From positions 1 to 20,969 of the forward strand of contig CABTMH010000097.1 of the NCBI GenBank assembly GCA_902485915.1: 20,969 nt of DNA, read 5' to 3'. The stretch is from an uncultured Oribacterium sp. Lineage in GTDB: Bacteria > Bacillota > Clostridia > Lachnospirales > Lachnospiraceae. Both the position numbers and the translations under genes were made by a program. Shown one piece after another: positions 13,899 to 20,969 of this stretch. The notes under the pieces were generated by a model. The model saw only the letters and a program-made list of their open reading frames with translations, was not told where the DNA came from and ran no database searches. Numbering within the stretch: the stretch's first letter is position 1; each line of letters opens with the position of its first letter.

Positions 13899-15221
13899 AT
13901 GAATCAATCAAAACCTTTAAATGGAAGAATTTTAGTGAGTGATGTGTTGGGTAGAGATCGTTTTAACACCCAGCTCCTCTACTTTACCTGCTCGTCACTT
14001 AGTCAGGATGATGAGCGCATTTATCTGATTTCTGACCGGGACGGGCACCCGAATGTCTGGATGCATGATATGTTTCACGGTACAGATCGTCAGTTGACAA
14101 ACAATCAGAAGGGCATTCTGAAAAGCTATGTATACTTCGATGGTACGAAGAATAACGGGCTTGGAAAGGCGAGCGTATGCCTCGATTACATCCGTGAGCG
14201 GATTTACTATATCCAGGATGATAAAATCTGCAGTTCCGACCGTGATGGAAATATACGGGTGCTGAATCGGGTGCCGGATGGTCGTATGACTGCTTTTACC
14301 CACGTAAGTCTCGATGGTACGAAGCTGTGTGTGCCGATGACAGATGGGCGTATCCTCGATTTTGATCCGGATACCGAGGGGTACGGCCTCGATAAACGCC
14401 CTAAGTACAACATTGACCAGCGTGCGCAGGATGAAAACCTGAACTCGTATCTCTGTGTCTACGATACCGAGAGTGGAGAACTTCTCTATGAGAAAACGAT
14501 TCCGCGCTGCTGGATCACCCATGTACAGTTTCACCCTATCGATTCGGAAATCATCATGTATAATCATGAGTGGTCGGCATTTGACTGTGGTATTCGCCGT
14601 GTGAATATCTATGACCACCGGCAGGATATCTTCTATCATGTTCGGACAGAAGGCGTGGATACAAAGGGGAATACACGTGGGCATGTGCGCAGCCGGAATG
14701 ACTGGGTCTGCCATGAGATGTGGACGGATGATGGAAAGACCATCATCTATCATGGCGGTTATGAAAATGGCCCGGCGATGGTCGGCCGCTGTGATATCGA
14801 CTTTTCGAAGACGGATGCAGAAGGATTGCCGGCCCGCACATTTTGGGAAATCGCACTTCCGGATGAGTACGATGCGTACGGCCATTTTCTGATGGATCAC
14901 CGTGGCAATCTGACCTGTGATGGCTACTATCGGATGCCAGGAGAAAAAATCATCGAACGTGAAAATTCAACGGACAATGGACCGGATCCGCACCGGAAAG
15001 ACGGCGCCTATATCACGAAACTGGAGCCGGATTGGGATAAAGGCGAACTCAACTGGGTTCCACTCTGTCGACATGACTCTGACTGGCTCGGACAGGATGC
15101 TCACCCGCATCCGATTTATGCGCACGCAGGTGATCGTATCTTCTTTAACAGCCGGATGGATAAAATGGTCAATGTCTATGCCGTCTCTGCACGCACGCCA
15201 CAGGAAGTACAGCACTTCTGA
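13899..15221 (+). CDS. ogl: Oligogalacturonate-lyase-like (PL22) cytoplasmic beta-propeller
   Basis: The 440-residue protein has TolB/WD-like blade repeats (LYFTCSSLSQDDERIYLISDRDG; HVQFHPIDSEIIMYNHEW; GKTIIYHGG; GDRIFFNSRMDKMVNVY) and no signal peptide. The metal site of oligogalacturonate lyases appears conserved: H272 in VCHEMW and Gln399-x-x-His402-x-His404 in QDAHPHP, matching the spacing of the known Gln/His/His manganese ligands. NHEW...IRR is the probable catalytic His/Arg region. Such enzymes split digalacturonate or unsaturated dimers by beta-elimination in the cytoplasm. The ATG at 13899 has AGAAGGA six nt upstream; the in-frame GTG at 13869 has no such site. It is the last gene of the locus, 62 nt after the regulator, and a terminator follows. 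Substrate identity is inferred; a distant Ogl-like role on another uronide is possible. Confidence 0.82.
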   Translation: MNQSKPLNGRILVSDVLGRDRFNTQLLYFTCSSLSQDDERIYLISDRDGHPNVWMHDMFHGTDRQLTNNQKGILKSYVYFDGTKNNGLGKASVCLDYIRERIYYIQDDKICSSDRDGNIRVLNRVPDGRMTAFTHVSLDGTKLCVPMTDGRILDFDPDTEGYGLDKRPKYNIDQRAQDENLNSYLCVYDTESGELLYEKTIPRCWITHVQFHPIDSEIIMYNHEWSAFDCGIRRVNIYDHRQDIFYHVRTEGVDTKGNTRGHVRSRNDWVCHEMWTDDGKTIIYHGGYENGPAMVGRCDIDFSKTDAEGLPARTFWEIALPDEYDAYGHFLMDHRGNLTCDGYYRMPGEKIIERENSTDNGPDPHRKDGAYITKLEPDWDKGELNWVPLCRHDSDWLGQDAHPHPIYAHAGDRIFFNSRMDKMVNVYAVSARTPQEVQHF

Positions 15222-15228
15222 ATGACAG

Positions 15229-15256
15229 ATCCCCCGGTCGTTTGCGGCCGGGGGAT
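15229..15256 (+). terminator. Intrinsic terminator after the ogl-like gene
   Basis: ATCCCCCGGTCG (15229-15240) pairs with CGGCCGGGGGAT (15245-15256) over 12 bp including one G-U, around a TTTG loop. It begins 8 nt after the stop codon and closes the rightward uronate locus. The U-tract is weak. Its sequence resembles the terminator at 930-961. Confidence 0.75.
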
Positions 15257-15300
15257 TACTTATATGTTCGTGTGCCTGCGCCACACCCATAATATTTATT

Positions 15301-15347
15301 CATGTCAGAAATTTTTTATTTACGTAAAGATTATGACATGTTATAGT
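15301..15347 (+). promoter_or_regulatory. gdhA promoter with palindromic elements
   Basis: TTTACG (15319-15324) and TATAGT (15342-15347) are spaced 17 bp apart, giving a start near 15354. The -35 lies within a perfect 10-bp palindrome TTTACGTAAA (15319-15328). A wider inverted repeat CATGTCA (15301-15307) and TGACATG (15334-15340) brackets it. These are plausible binding sites for a regulator of nitrogen metabolism; none can be named. Confidence 0.55.
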
Positions 15348-15353
15348 TACCCC

Positions 15354-15472
15354 GATAAAACATGGATTCGGAGCCAATGGGGGCGCCTTCAGGAAAGAAC
15401 GGGCGCACTATGTCTTGGTATCCGGATTTTTTAAACTAAACCAAATAAGCTGTTCCTGAAGGAGGAAATTTT
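15354..15472 (+). promoter_or_regulatory. gdhA mRNA leader with anti-Shine-Dalgarno pairing
   Basis: CCTTCAGGAA (15386-15395) is perfectly complementary over 10 nt to TTCCTGAAGG (15453-15462), which overlaps the start of the gdhA Shine-Dalgarno AAGGAGG (15459-15465). Closing this long-range stem would bury part of the ribosome site. The enclosed segment contains GGGCGC repeats flanking the 5' arm, a short ATCCGGAT palindrome and a T-run (about 15427-15432). I do not recognise a known riboswitch class. Confidence 0.5.
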
Positions 15473-16807
15473 ATGTCTTATGTTGATGAAGTTTATGAAG
15501 GATTAAAGGCGAAGCATCCACACGAGCCGGAGTTTCTCGAGGCTGCAAAGAGAATTCTCGAGTCTCTGGACCCGATCGTTTCGAAGAACGAGGATGTATA
15601 TCGTAAGAACGCTCTTCTGGAGAGATTTGTCGAGCCGGAGAGAATCGTTACGTTCAGAGTACCATGGACCGATGATAAGGGTGTAAACCACGTAAATCTC
15701 GGCTACAGAGTACAGTTCAACTCAGCCATCGGACCGTACAAGGGCGGTCTCCGTTTCCATCCGTCTGTAAACCAGTCCATCCTTAAGTTCCTCGGCATGG
15801 AGCAGATTCTGAAGAACTCCCTGACCAGCCTTCCGATCGGTGGCGGCAAGGGTGGCGCTGACTTCGACCCGCACGGCAAGTCCGACGCAGAGGTGATGCG
15901 TTTCTGCCAGAGCTTCATGACGGAGCTCTACAAGTATATCGGTAAGGATACCGACGTTCCGGCCGGTGATATCGGTGTCGGTGGACGTGAGGTAGGCTAC
16001 CTCTATGGCCAGTATAAGAGACTGACCGGCCTCTATGAGGGCGTACTGACTGGTAAGGGCCTCACCTTCGGTGGTTCCCTCGCTCGTCCGGAGGCAACCG
16101 GCTATGGCCTCGTTTACATCACCGATGAGGTGGTGAAGGGTGCCGGCAAGGAGCTGAAGGGAAAGACCATCGTCGTTTCTGGTTCTGGTAATGTCGCACA
16201 GTATGCGATCCAGAAGGCAGAGGAGCTCGGTGCGAAGGTTGTCACCTGCTCTGACTCCAACGGCTATATCTATGATCCAAACGGCATCAACTTCGAGGTT
16301 CTCTGCCAGATCAAGCAGGTCGAGAGAGCGAGAATCAAGGAGTACGCAAACCGCGTTCCAGGTTCCGAGTACCACGAGGGTGAGCGTCCATGGGGCGTAA
16401 AGTGTGACATCGCACTTCCATGCGCAACCCAGAACGAGATCAACGGTGAGGACGCGAAGAAGCTCATCGATAACGGCTGCTGGTGTGTATGTGAGGGTGC
16501 AAACATGCCTTCCGACGAGGCGGCGATCGATGCTTACCTCGCTGCGAAGATTCTCTATATGCCAGGTAAGGCAGCCAATGCTGGCGGCGTAGCTGTTTCT
16601 GCACTCGAGATGTCTCAGAACTCCGAGAGACTGAGCTGGAGCTTCGAGGAAGTCGACAGCAAGCTTCACGGCATCATGGTGAACATCTATAAGAGTGTTT
16701 CAGAGACTGCAAAGAAGTATGGCTATGAGAACAACTTTGTCGTCGGTGCGAACATCGCCGGCTTCGAGAAGGTTGCAACGGCTATGCTTGCACAGGGCCT
16801 CGTATAA
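15473..16807 (+). CDS. gdhA: NADP-type glutamate dehydrogenase
   Basis: The 444-residue protein has the length and motifs of the hexameric bacterial glutamate dehydrogenases: GPYKGGLRFHPSVN, SLPIGGGKGGADFDPHGKSDAEVMRFCQSFMTEL, VPAGDIGVGGREVGYLYGQYKRL, the nucleotide-binding VSGSGNVAQYAIQKAEELGAKVV, and ANAGGVAVSALEMSQN near the end. It interconverts 2-oxoglutarate plus ammonia and glutamate and is a main ammonia-assimilating enzyme in gut and rumen Clostridia. Codon use suggests high expression, with a strong AAGGAGG 7 nt before the ATG. It is a single-gene unit with its own promoter, a structured leader and a strong terminator. NADP rather than NAD preference is inferred from family resemblance, not from residues I could test. 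Confidence 0.96.
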   Translation: MSYVDEVYEGLKAKHPHEPEFLEAAKRILESLDPIVSKNEDVYRKNALLERFVEPERIVTFRVPWTDDKGVNHVNLGYRVQFNSAIGPYKGGLRFHPSVNQSILKFLGMEQILKNSLTSLPIGGGKGGADFDPHGKSDAEVMRFCQSFMTELYKYIGKDTDVPAGDIGVGGREVGYLYGQYKRLTGLYEGVLTGKGLTFGGSLARPEATGYGLVYITDEVVKGAGKELKGKTIVVSGSGNVAQYAIQKAEELGAKVVTCSDSNGYIYDPNGINFEVLCQIKQVERARIKEYANRVPGSEYHEGERPWGVKCDIALPCATQNEINGEDAKKLIDNGCWCVCEGANMPSDEAAIDAYLAAKILYMPGKAANAGGVAVSALEMSQNSERLSWSFEEVDSKLHGIMVNIYKSVSETAKKYGYENNFVVGANIAGFEKVATAMLAQGLV

Positions 16808-16830
16808 TAGACATAAAGTTGCTGTTCACT

Positions 16831-16863
16831 TCAGGCAGGGGGCCCTTCGGGTCCCCTGCCTGA
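16831..16863 (+). terminator. Intrinsic terminator of gdhA
   Basis: TCAGGCAGGGG (16831-16841) pairs with CCCCTGCCTGA (16853-16863), extended inward by GCC/GGT, around a small TTCG-containing loop. It lies 24 nt after the gdhA stop. No long U-tract follows. The 3' arm CCCCTGCCTGAT is repeated at 16883-16894. Confidence 0.75.
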
Positions 16864-16941
16864 TTCGTATACGAGCGAGCGCCCCCTGCCTGATCGCGCC
16901 ACTGTGTTTCCGAAAAGAATAGCCAGAATGCGAGATGGTAT

Positions 16942-16949
16942 GCTATAGT
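16942..16949 (+). promoter_or_regulatory. Possible extended -10 promoter of the hybrid kinase gene
   Basis: TGCTATAGT (starting 16941/16942) has the TGnTATAnT form of an extended -10 element and lies about 47 nt before the kinase ATG. No good -35 is visible. A near-identical TGCTATAGA occurs at 20928-20936 after the last gene. Confidence 0.35.
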
Positions 16950-16995
16950 GTGTAAAATGATGCATAACCACATCGAACAGTTTACAGGGGGAGCT

Positions 16996-19900
16996 ATGAG
17001 CAGAGCGCAGCAGTATCTATATCGGTCCGGACATAGAGGGAGCGGGCTCTTCTCGTATCTGGATACGTTTTTCAGAAAGTATGCCGACAGGGATTTCTTC
17101 TATATAGGGAGAACTGCCGCATACTTTTTCTTTTTTGCACTGCTGTTTGCGATGACGGTGCTTGCAGATACAGGCACAGAGCAGGCGTCATCGAGTGCCT
17201 CCGATACGTATGTGATTGTCCGTGCGGGCTGGTACGAGGATTCCTACCACATCACGAATCCGGATGGTGGTCGCAGCGGCTACGGCTACGATTACGAGCA
17301 GGCGGTGGCATCCTACACCGGCTGGCATTACATCTATGAGAAGGATGACTGGACGGCGCTGTTTGAGAAGCTGGAAAACGGGCAGATCGATATCATGGGT
17401 CCCCTTTCCTATACCGACGAGCGTGCAGAGCATATGCTTTTCTCGGAGCAGCCGATGGGGGAGGAGCGCTACTTTCTGTACATGGATCTGGAGCATTCCG
17501 GCATCTCTCCGACGAAGCTCTCGAGCCTCGATGGAAAACGCATCGCAGTGATAGAGAAATCCGTTGAGTGCACGCAGTACTGTGCGTGGGAAAAGCAACA
17601 TGACATCACGACCATCCACGTGCCGGTCGACAGCATTGACGAAGCGAAGGCGCTGCTTGCAGCGAAGCAGCTGGACGGCGTGGTGTCGACGGAGACCTCC
17701 ATCTGGGCAGATGCGGGACTGACGGCGATCGTAGACACGGGCAGCTCGGATATCTACTTCGGCATCTCGAAGCAGCGCCCGGATCTGAAGGAAAAGCTGG
17801 ATGATGCGATGCGCGCGATGGAGAGGGATAAACCCTTCTACGCGAACGAGCTTTACAAGCGCTACATCGCGACACAGTCGCTCTCGCCGCTGACTACGGA
17901 AGAGAAGGACTGGCTTACGCAGCATGGCAGCATCCGCATCGGCTATCTGCGAAACGATCCCGGCTTCAGCGTGGAGGATCCGAGGACCGGGCAGGTGACG
18001 GGCGTGCTCAATGACTACATCATGCACGCGACGGACTGTCTCGATGAGACCATCCACTTCGAGACCGTCGGCTTCGATACGCTGCAGGCCGTGCTTTCAG
18101 CGGTGCAGAGCGGGCAGATCGATATGGCCTTTCATGTCAGTCAGAATCCGTACTACGCCGAGCGGAGTGGTGTGTCACTGTCGAACACCATGCTGTCCAT
18201 CCCGCTCGCCGTCGTGACCGCGCAGGATGCCTTTAACGAAAGTGCGGCGAATACCATCGCTGTCGCAAAGGGCGATGCGCAGGCCAAATGGTATATTTCG
18301 AATCATTATCCGTTCTGGACCATCACGAAATATGACAGCTATGAGGATGTCGAGGCGGCGGTCGAGCGTGGCGATGCCGATGGTATGCTCATCCGCTCCT
18401 CTGAGGCGATGCAGTATGTCGGTGATAAGAAGCTCCATAGTGTCTACCTCACCCAGGCGGAGGATGTTTCCTTCGCGGTAGACCGTGAAAATTATGTGCT
18501 GAACTCGATCCTCAACAAGACGCTGAAGACCATGCAGCGCACGAAGCTGATCGGTGCCGTTTCGATGTATGAGGATGCGGCGAAAAAGGTCACCCTCCTT
18601 GATTTCGTAAAGGATAATCTCCTGCGGGTGACACTTTCCTGTCTGTCTCTCTTCCTCCTGATCCTTGCAGTGATTCTCGGCTCCCTGCAGAAGGCGCGCC
18701 TCGCCGCGGCCCGTGCGAAGCGGCTGAATGCGAAGCTGCAGGAGAGCGAGCGGGAACTGAAGCAGGCGCTCACGCAGGCCGAGAGCGCCAATGCGGCGAA
18801 AACCACCTTCCTGAACAGCATGTCGCACGATATCCGTACCCCGATGAATGCCATCATCGGCTTCACCGAGCTTGCATCCGCGCAGCTCGAGCATCCGGAG
18901 AAGGTGCGGGATTATCTCGGGAAGATCGGGATGTCGAGTGAGCATCTGCTCGCCCTCATCAACGATGTTCTTGATATGAGCCGCATCGAGAGCGGTAAGG
19001 TGACGATCCAGGAGAAGCCGCTCCATCTGCCGACTCTGATGGAGGATCTCGGCACGATGATCCGTCCGTCGCTCGAGGAAAAGCAGATCGATTTCCGGAT
19101 GGAGCTTGAGGACGTGCAGGACGAGGATGTGCTGGCCGATCAGCTGCGTCTCACGCAGATCCTGCTGAACCTGCTCAGCAACGCGGTGAAGTATAATCGT
19201 ATGAACGGCAGTATCCGCTTCCTCCTGCGTCAGGAAAAGGGCGGATCGGAGGGCGGTGCCTGCTATCACTTCATCGTGCGGGATACCGGGATCGGCATCA
19301 GCGAGAACTTCCAGCAGCATCTTTTCGAGAGCTTCTCGCGCGAGGAGACCGCGACGGTCAGCGGCATCCAGGGCACCGGACTCGGTCTCGCCATCACGAA
19401 GAGGATGGTCGAGATGATGGGTGGCACCATCGAGCTCAGCAGCGTCGAGGGACAGGGCAGTACCTTCGATGTCGCCCTCTGCTTCCGCTGCTGTGCGCCG
19501 GCGGAGAGGACGTCCGCTTCGGATACCGCCATCTTCCCGACGTCGGGAACGGCCGCTTCCGGACAGACGCCGACCTCGTCGACGTGTCACACCGGCGGGG
19601 AGCAGATGACGACGCAGCAGGCGGAGGCTGATTTCCGTGGAAAGAAGATCCTTCTCGTCGAGGATAACGAGCTCAACCAGGAGATCGCCACCGAAATCCT
19701 GAAGGCGGCCGGCGTTCTCGTCGAGGTCGAGGAGGATGGTGCCGTCGCCGTCGGGAAGATGGCGGAAGCGGCACCGGGACAGTATGCGCTCATCCTGATG
19801 GATATCCAGATGCCGGTCATGAACGGGTATGAAGCGACCCGTCAGATCCGCGCGATGGACAGCACATACTGCCGTACGATCCCGATTCTCGCGATGACGG

Positions 19901-20013
19901 CGAACGCCTTCGAGGAGGATCGGATGCTGGCGACCGAGGCTGGTATGAACGGGTACTTGACGAAACCGATCGATGTTGAGAAAATGATGAAAACGATCGC
20001 ATCATTTTTATAA
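16996..20013 (+). CDS. Hybrid sensor histidine kinase with two solute-binding sensor domains and a receiver
   Basis: This is a 1005-residue membrane sensor. After about 40 cytoplasmic residues comes a membrane helix (~41-58, AAYFFFFALLFAMTVLAD). Two tandem extracytoplasmic SBP_bac_3-like domains follow (about 60-285 and 305-535), each with features such as YGYDYEQAVA, FEKLENGQIDIMGPLSYT and VLSAVQSGQIDMAFHVS. The second helix spans ~545-566, then a coiled coil. The HisKA domain has phospho-acceptor H611 (SMSHDIRTPMNAIIGF). The ATPase has N (LLNLLSNAVKYN), G1 (DTGIGI) and G2 (GTGLGLAI) boxes. A Thr/Ser-rich linker leads to a receiver (ILLVEDNELNQEI) with acceptor D936 in LMDIQMPVMNGYE. It probably senses amino acids or similar solutes and passes phosphate onward; no DNA-binding partner is adjacent. 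I start at ATG 16996, with AGGGG five nt upstream, not at the GTG at 16948. Confidence 0.93.
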   Translation: MSRAQQYLYRSGHRGSGLFSYLDTFFRKYADRDFFYIGRTAAYFFFFALLFAMTVLADTGTEQASSSASDTYVIVRAGWYEDSYHITNPDGGRSGYGYDYEQAVASYTGWHYIYEKDDWTALFEKLENGQIDIMGPLSYTDERAEHMLFSEQPMGEERYFLYMDLEHSGISPTKLSSLDGKRIAVIEKSVECTQYCAWEKQHDITTIHVPVDSIDEAKALLAAKQLDGVVSTETSIWADAGLTAIVDTGSSDIYFGISKQRPDLKEKLDDAMRAMERDKPFYANELYKRYIATQSLSPLTTEEKDWLTQHGSIRIGYLRNDPGFSVEDPRTGQVTGVLNDYIMHATDCLDETIHFETVGFDTLQAVLSAVQSGQIDMAFHVSQNPYYAERSGVSLSNTMLSIPLAVVTAQDAFNESAANTIAVAKGDAQAKWYISNHYPFWTITKYDSYEDVEAAVERGDADGMLIRSSEAMQYVGDKKLHSVYLTQAEDVSFAVDRENYVLNSILNKTLKTMQRTKLIGAVSMYEDAAKKVTLLDFVKDNLLRVTLSCLSLFLLILAVILGSLQKARLAAARAKRLNAKLQESERELKQALTQAESANAAKTTFLNSMSHDIRTPMNAIIGFTELASAQLEHPEKVRDYLGKIGMSSEHLLALINDVLDMSRIESGKVTIQEKPLHLPTLMEDLGTMIRPSLEEKQIDFRMELEDVQDEDVLADQLRLTQILLNLLSNAVKYNRMNGSIRFLLRQEKGGSEGGACYHFIVRDTGIGISENFQQHLFESFSREETATVSGIQGTGLGLAITKRMVEMMGGTIELSSVEGQGSTFDVALCFRCCAPAERTSASDTAIFPTSGTAASGQTPTSSTCHTGGEQMTTQQAEADFRGKKILLVEDNELNQEIATEILKAAGVLVEVEEDGAVAVGKMAEAAPGQYALILMDIQMPVMNGYEATRQIRAMDSTYCRTIPILAMTANAFEEDRMLATEAGMNGYLTKPIDVEKMMKTIASFL

Positions 20014-20037
20014 TGTACAAAGAGGGTAGATACATCC

Positions 20038-20925
20038 ATGCATAAATTTTTGAGATCCGTCGGATTTTCAAAACTGAATACAGAGCTGCAGCTCGAGCCG
20101 CTGCTCGTGCGGGCCGAGAATGAAAAGTATCGTGTACAGACGATCAACGCCGGGGATGGTGTCGTGACCGAGGAGTATCAGCTTCCAGTGGCACCGTCCA
20201 TGGGCATCACGCTGGTCGGTCAGCGCACGCCGGATGGTGTGTTTCACCGGGAATACTACTTTCCGTATATGCGCTCCTACGATGGGACACTGACGGAGGA
20301 GGGGGCAGTCGAGCGTCATCTCGAGAAGGAGACCTATGCCGGCGTGCTCGAGGATTTCCGTTCGGGCATCCCGCTGATCTTTTACATCACGAATTCGGTG
20401 CAGCTCACCGAGCTTCGCCGTATGCAGCTGCCGCTGCGCGCGCGGCAGGCCTTTCTGACCGGTCTCGCGGAGAGCGGAAAGATCCTGCTTCCGGTCGAGA
20501 AGCGTCCGGAGGATCCGGAGACCGTGAAGCATCGTCAGAATGAGCGGAAGCGACTCTTCGAGGCGGCCCGCCAGGGCGACCCGGAGGCGATCGATACGCT
20601 GACAGAGACTGATCTCAACCTCATGCACGAGGTGCAGCAGCGCTATCAGACGGAGGATCTCTACAGTCTCGTGGAGACCACCTTCATGCCGACCGGTGTC
20701 GAGTGCGATATGTACCAGATTCTCGGCGAGATCGTCTCTCTGCGGGTGAAGGAAAACGTCTACACCCACGAAAATGTGGTGGACATGAAGTTAAGCTGCA
20801 ACGAGTGTATCTTCCATGTCGCCATCAACGAATCGGATCTCATCGGTGTGCCGGCGGTCGGCCGGCGCTTCAAGGGAAAGATCTGGATGCAGGGCTCGCT
20901 CGAGATCGTCGAGGAGACGGAATAA
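20038..20925 (+). CDS. DUF3881-like protein
   Basis: The 295-residue soluble protein opens with MHKFLRSVGFSKLNTE and has no signal peptide or membrane helix. It matches my recollection of the DUF3881 family, found mainly in Lachnospiraceae, without known function. Visible segments include a beta-rich N-terminal half (YRVQTINAGDGVVTEEYQLPVAPSMGITLVGQ, HREYYFPYMRSYDG) with IPLIFYITN. A charged helical middle follows (residues ~160-195, with KHRQNERKRLFEAARQGDPEAID). The C-terminal part resembles a small beta-barrel (VDMKLSCNECIFHVAINESDLIGVPAVGRRFKGKIWMQG). It starts 24 nt after the hybrid kinase stop, with AGAGGG upstream of the ATG, so it may be co-transcribed with the kinase. A functional link is only suggested by that spacing. 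Confidence 0.75.
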   Translation: MHKFLRSVGFSKLNTELQLEPLLVRAENEKYRVQTINAGDGVVTEEYQLPVAPSMGITLVGQRTPDGVFHREYYFPYMRSYDGTLTEEGAVERHLEKETYAGVLEDFRSGIPLIFYITNSVQLTELRRMQLPLRARQAFLTGLAESGKILLPVEKRPEDPETVKHRQNERKRLFEAARQGDPEAIDTLTETDLNLMHEVQQRYQTEDLYSLVETTFMPTGVECDMYQILGEIVSLRVKENVYTHENVVDMKLSCNECIFHVAINESDLIGVPAVGRRFKGKIWMQGSLEIVEETE

Positions 20926-20953
20926 TATGCTATAGAGGCCTCCGTGGACCGCA

Positions 20954-20969
20954 CCAGCAGCGCTGCTGG
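20954..20969. repeat. Perfect 16-nt palindrome at the window edge
   Basis: CCAGCAGCGCTGCTGG is a perfect self-complementary palindrome occupying the last 16 bases. It lies 29 nt after the DUF3881-like stop. It could be a terminator stem without loop, part of a longer structure cut by the window, or an operator for the next gene. Confidence 0.4.

Noticed and set aside
15722..16669. 315-residue open frame antisense to gdhA
   Set aside because: The sense strand encodes an unambiguous glutamate dehydrogenase; the antisense frame is a codon-bias shadow with no convincing ribosome site.
18175..19590. 471-residue open frame antisense to the hybrid kinase
   Set aside because: It is Arg/Leu/His-rich with no recognisable motif. 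It mirrors the GC-rich codons of a kinase whose own frame carries complete HisKA, ATPase and receiver motifs.
1..20969. tRNA or rRNA genes, CRISPR arrays, transposases, integrases or phage genes
   Set aside because: None was found on reading both strands. The short repeats seen are terminator stems, operator-like motifs and the bioY leader repeat.

Overview
The window reads as a chromosomal segment of a Gram-positive anaerobe of the Clostridia, most likely Lachnospiraceae. The grounds are strong AGGAGG-type ribosome binding sites, a lipoprotein solute receptor with an Ala/Thr/Glu-rich linker, a BioY biotin scavenger, a DUF3881-like protein (a family I associate with Lachnospiraceae) and GGDEF and hybrid-kinase proteins of the type common there. 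No RNA genes, CRISPR array, transposase or phage gene was seen.

Left edge (1-2000): the 3' part of a membrane-anchored GGDEF protein converges on bioY, with a strong shared terminator between them. bioY has a near-consensus promoter and a long leader carrying an imperfect ~60-bp tandem repeat and several GTTAACC-type motifs.

Centre (2009-15221): a sugar-acid (hexuronate/pectin-type) catabolic locus built around a divergent control region at 4547-4825. Leftward runs a three-gene unit: a YcxB-like membrane protein, an enolase-superfamily (MR/MLE) sugar-acid dehydratase, and an SDR dehydrogenase. Rightward runs a complete TRAP transporter (DctP, DctQ, DctM), an RraA/HMG-aldolase-like protein, a split altronate-type dehydratase (UxaA small and large subunits), a second SDR, UxaC uronate isomerase, a LacI-family regulator and a cytoplasmic oligogalacturonate-lyase-like beta-propeller. 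Three identical 11-mers GAAACGTTTTA sit in the divergent region, one by the leftward genes and two by the TRAP promoter. They are the obvious candidate operators for the LacI-type regulator. The inferred flow is: TRAP imports an acidic sugar or short uronide; the Ogl-like lyase cleaves dimers; UxaC isomerises the uronate; an SDR reduces it; UxaA (and perhaps the MR-family enzyme) dehydrates the aldonate to a 2-keto-3-deoxy acid. No KdgK or KdgA is in the window, so the RraA-like protein is a possible terminal pyruvate aldolase.

The locus is a compositional patchwork. Sampled 60-nt lines of about 38-45% GC (leftward SDR, YcxB-like gene, TRAP genes, lacI) alternate with lines of about 57-70% GC (MR enzyme, rraA-like gene, most of uxaC). 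uxaC itself carries an internal AT-rich block, which points to recombination inside the gene.

Right part (15222-20969): gdhA (NADP-type glutamate dehydrogenase) with its own promoter and a leader that can base-pair with its own Shine-Dalgarno region; a large hybrid sensor kinase with two extracytoplasmic solute-binding domains and a C-terminal receiver; then a DUF3881-like protein.
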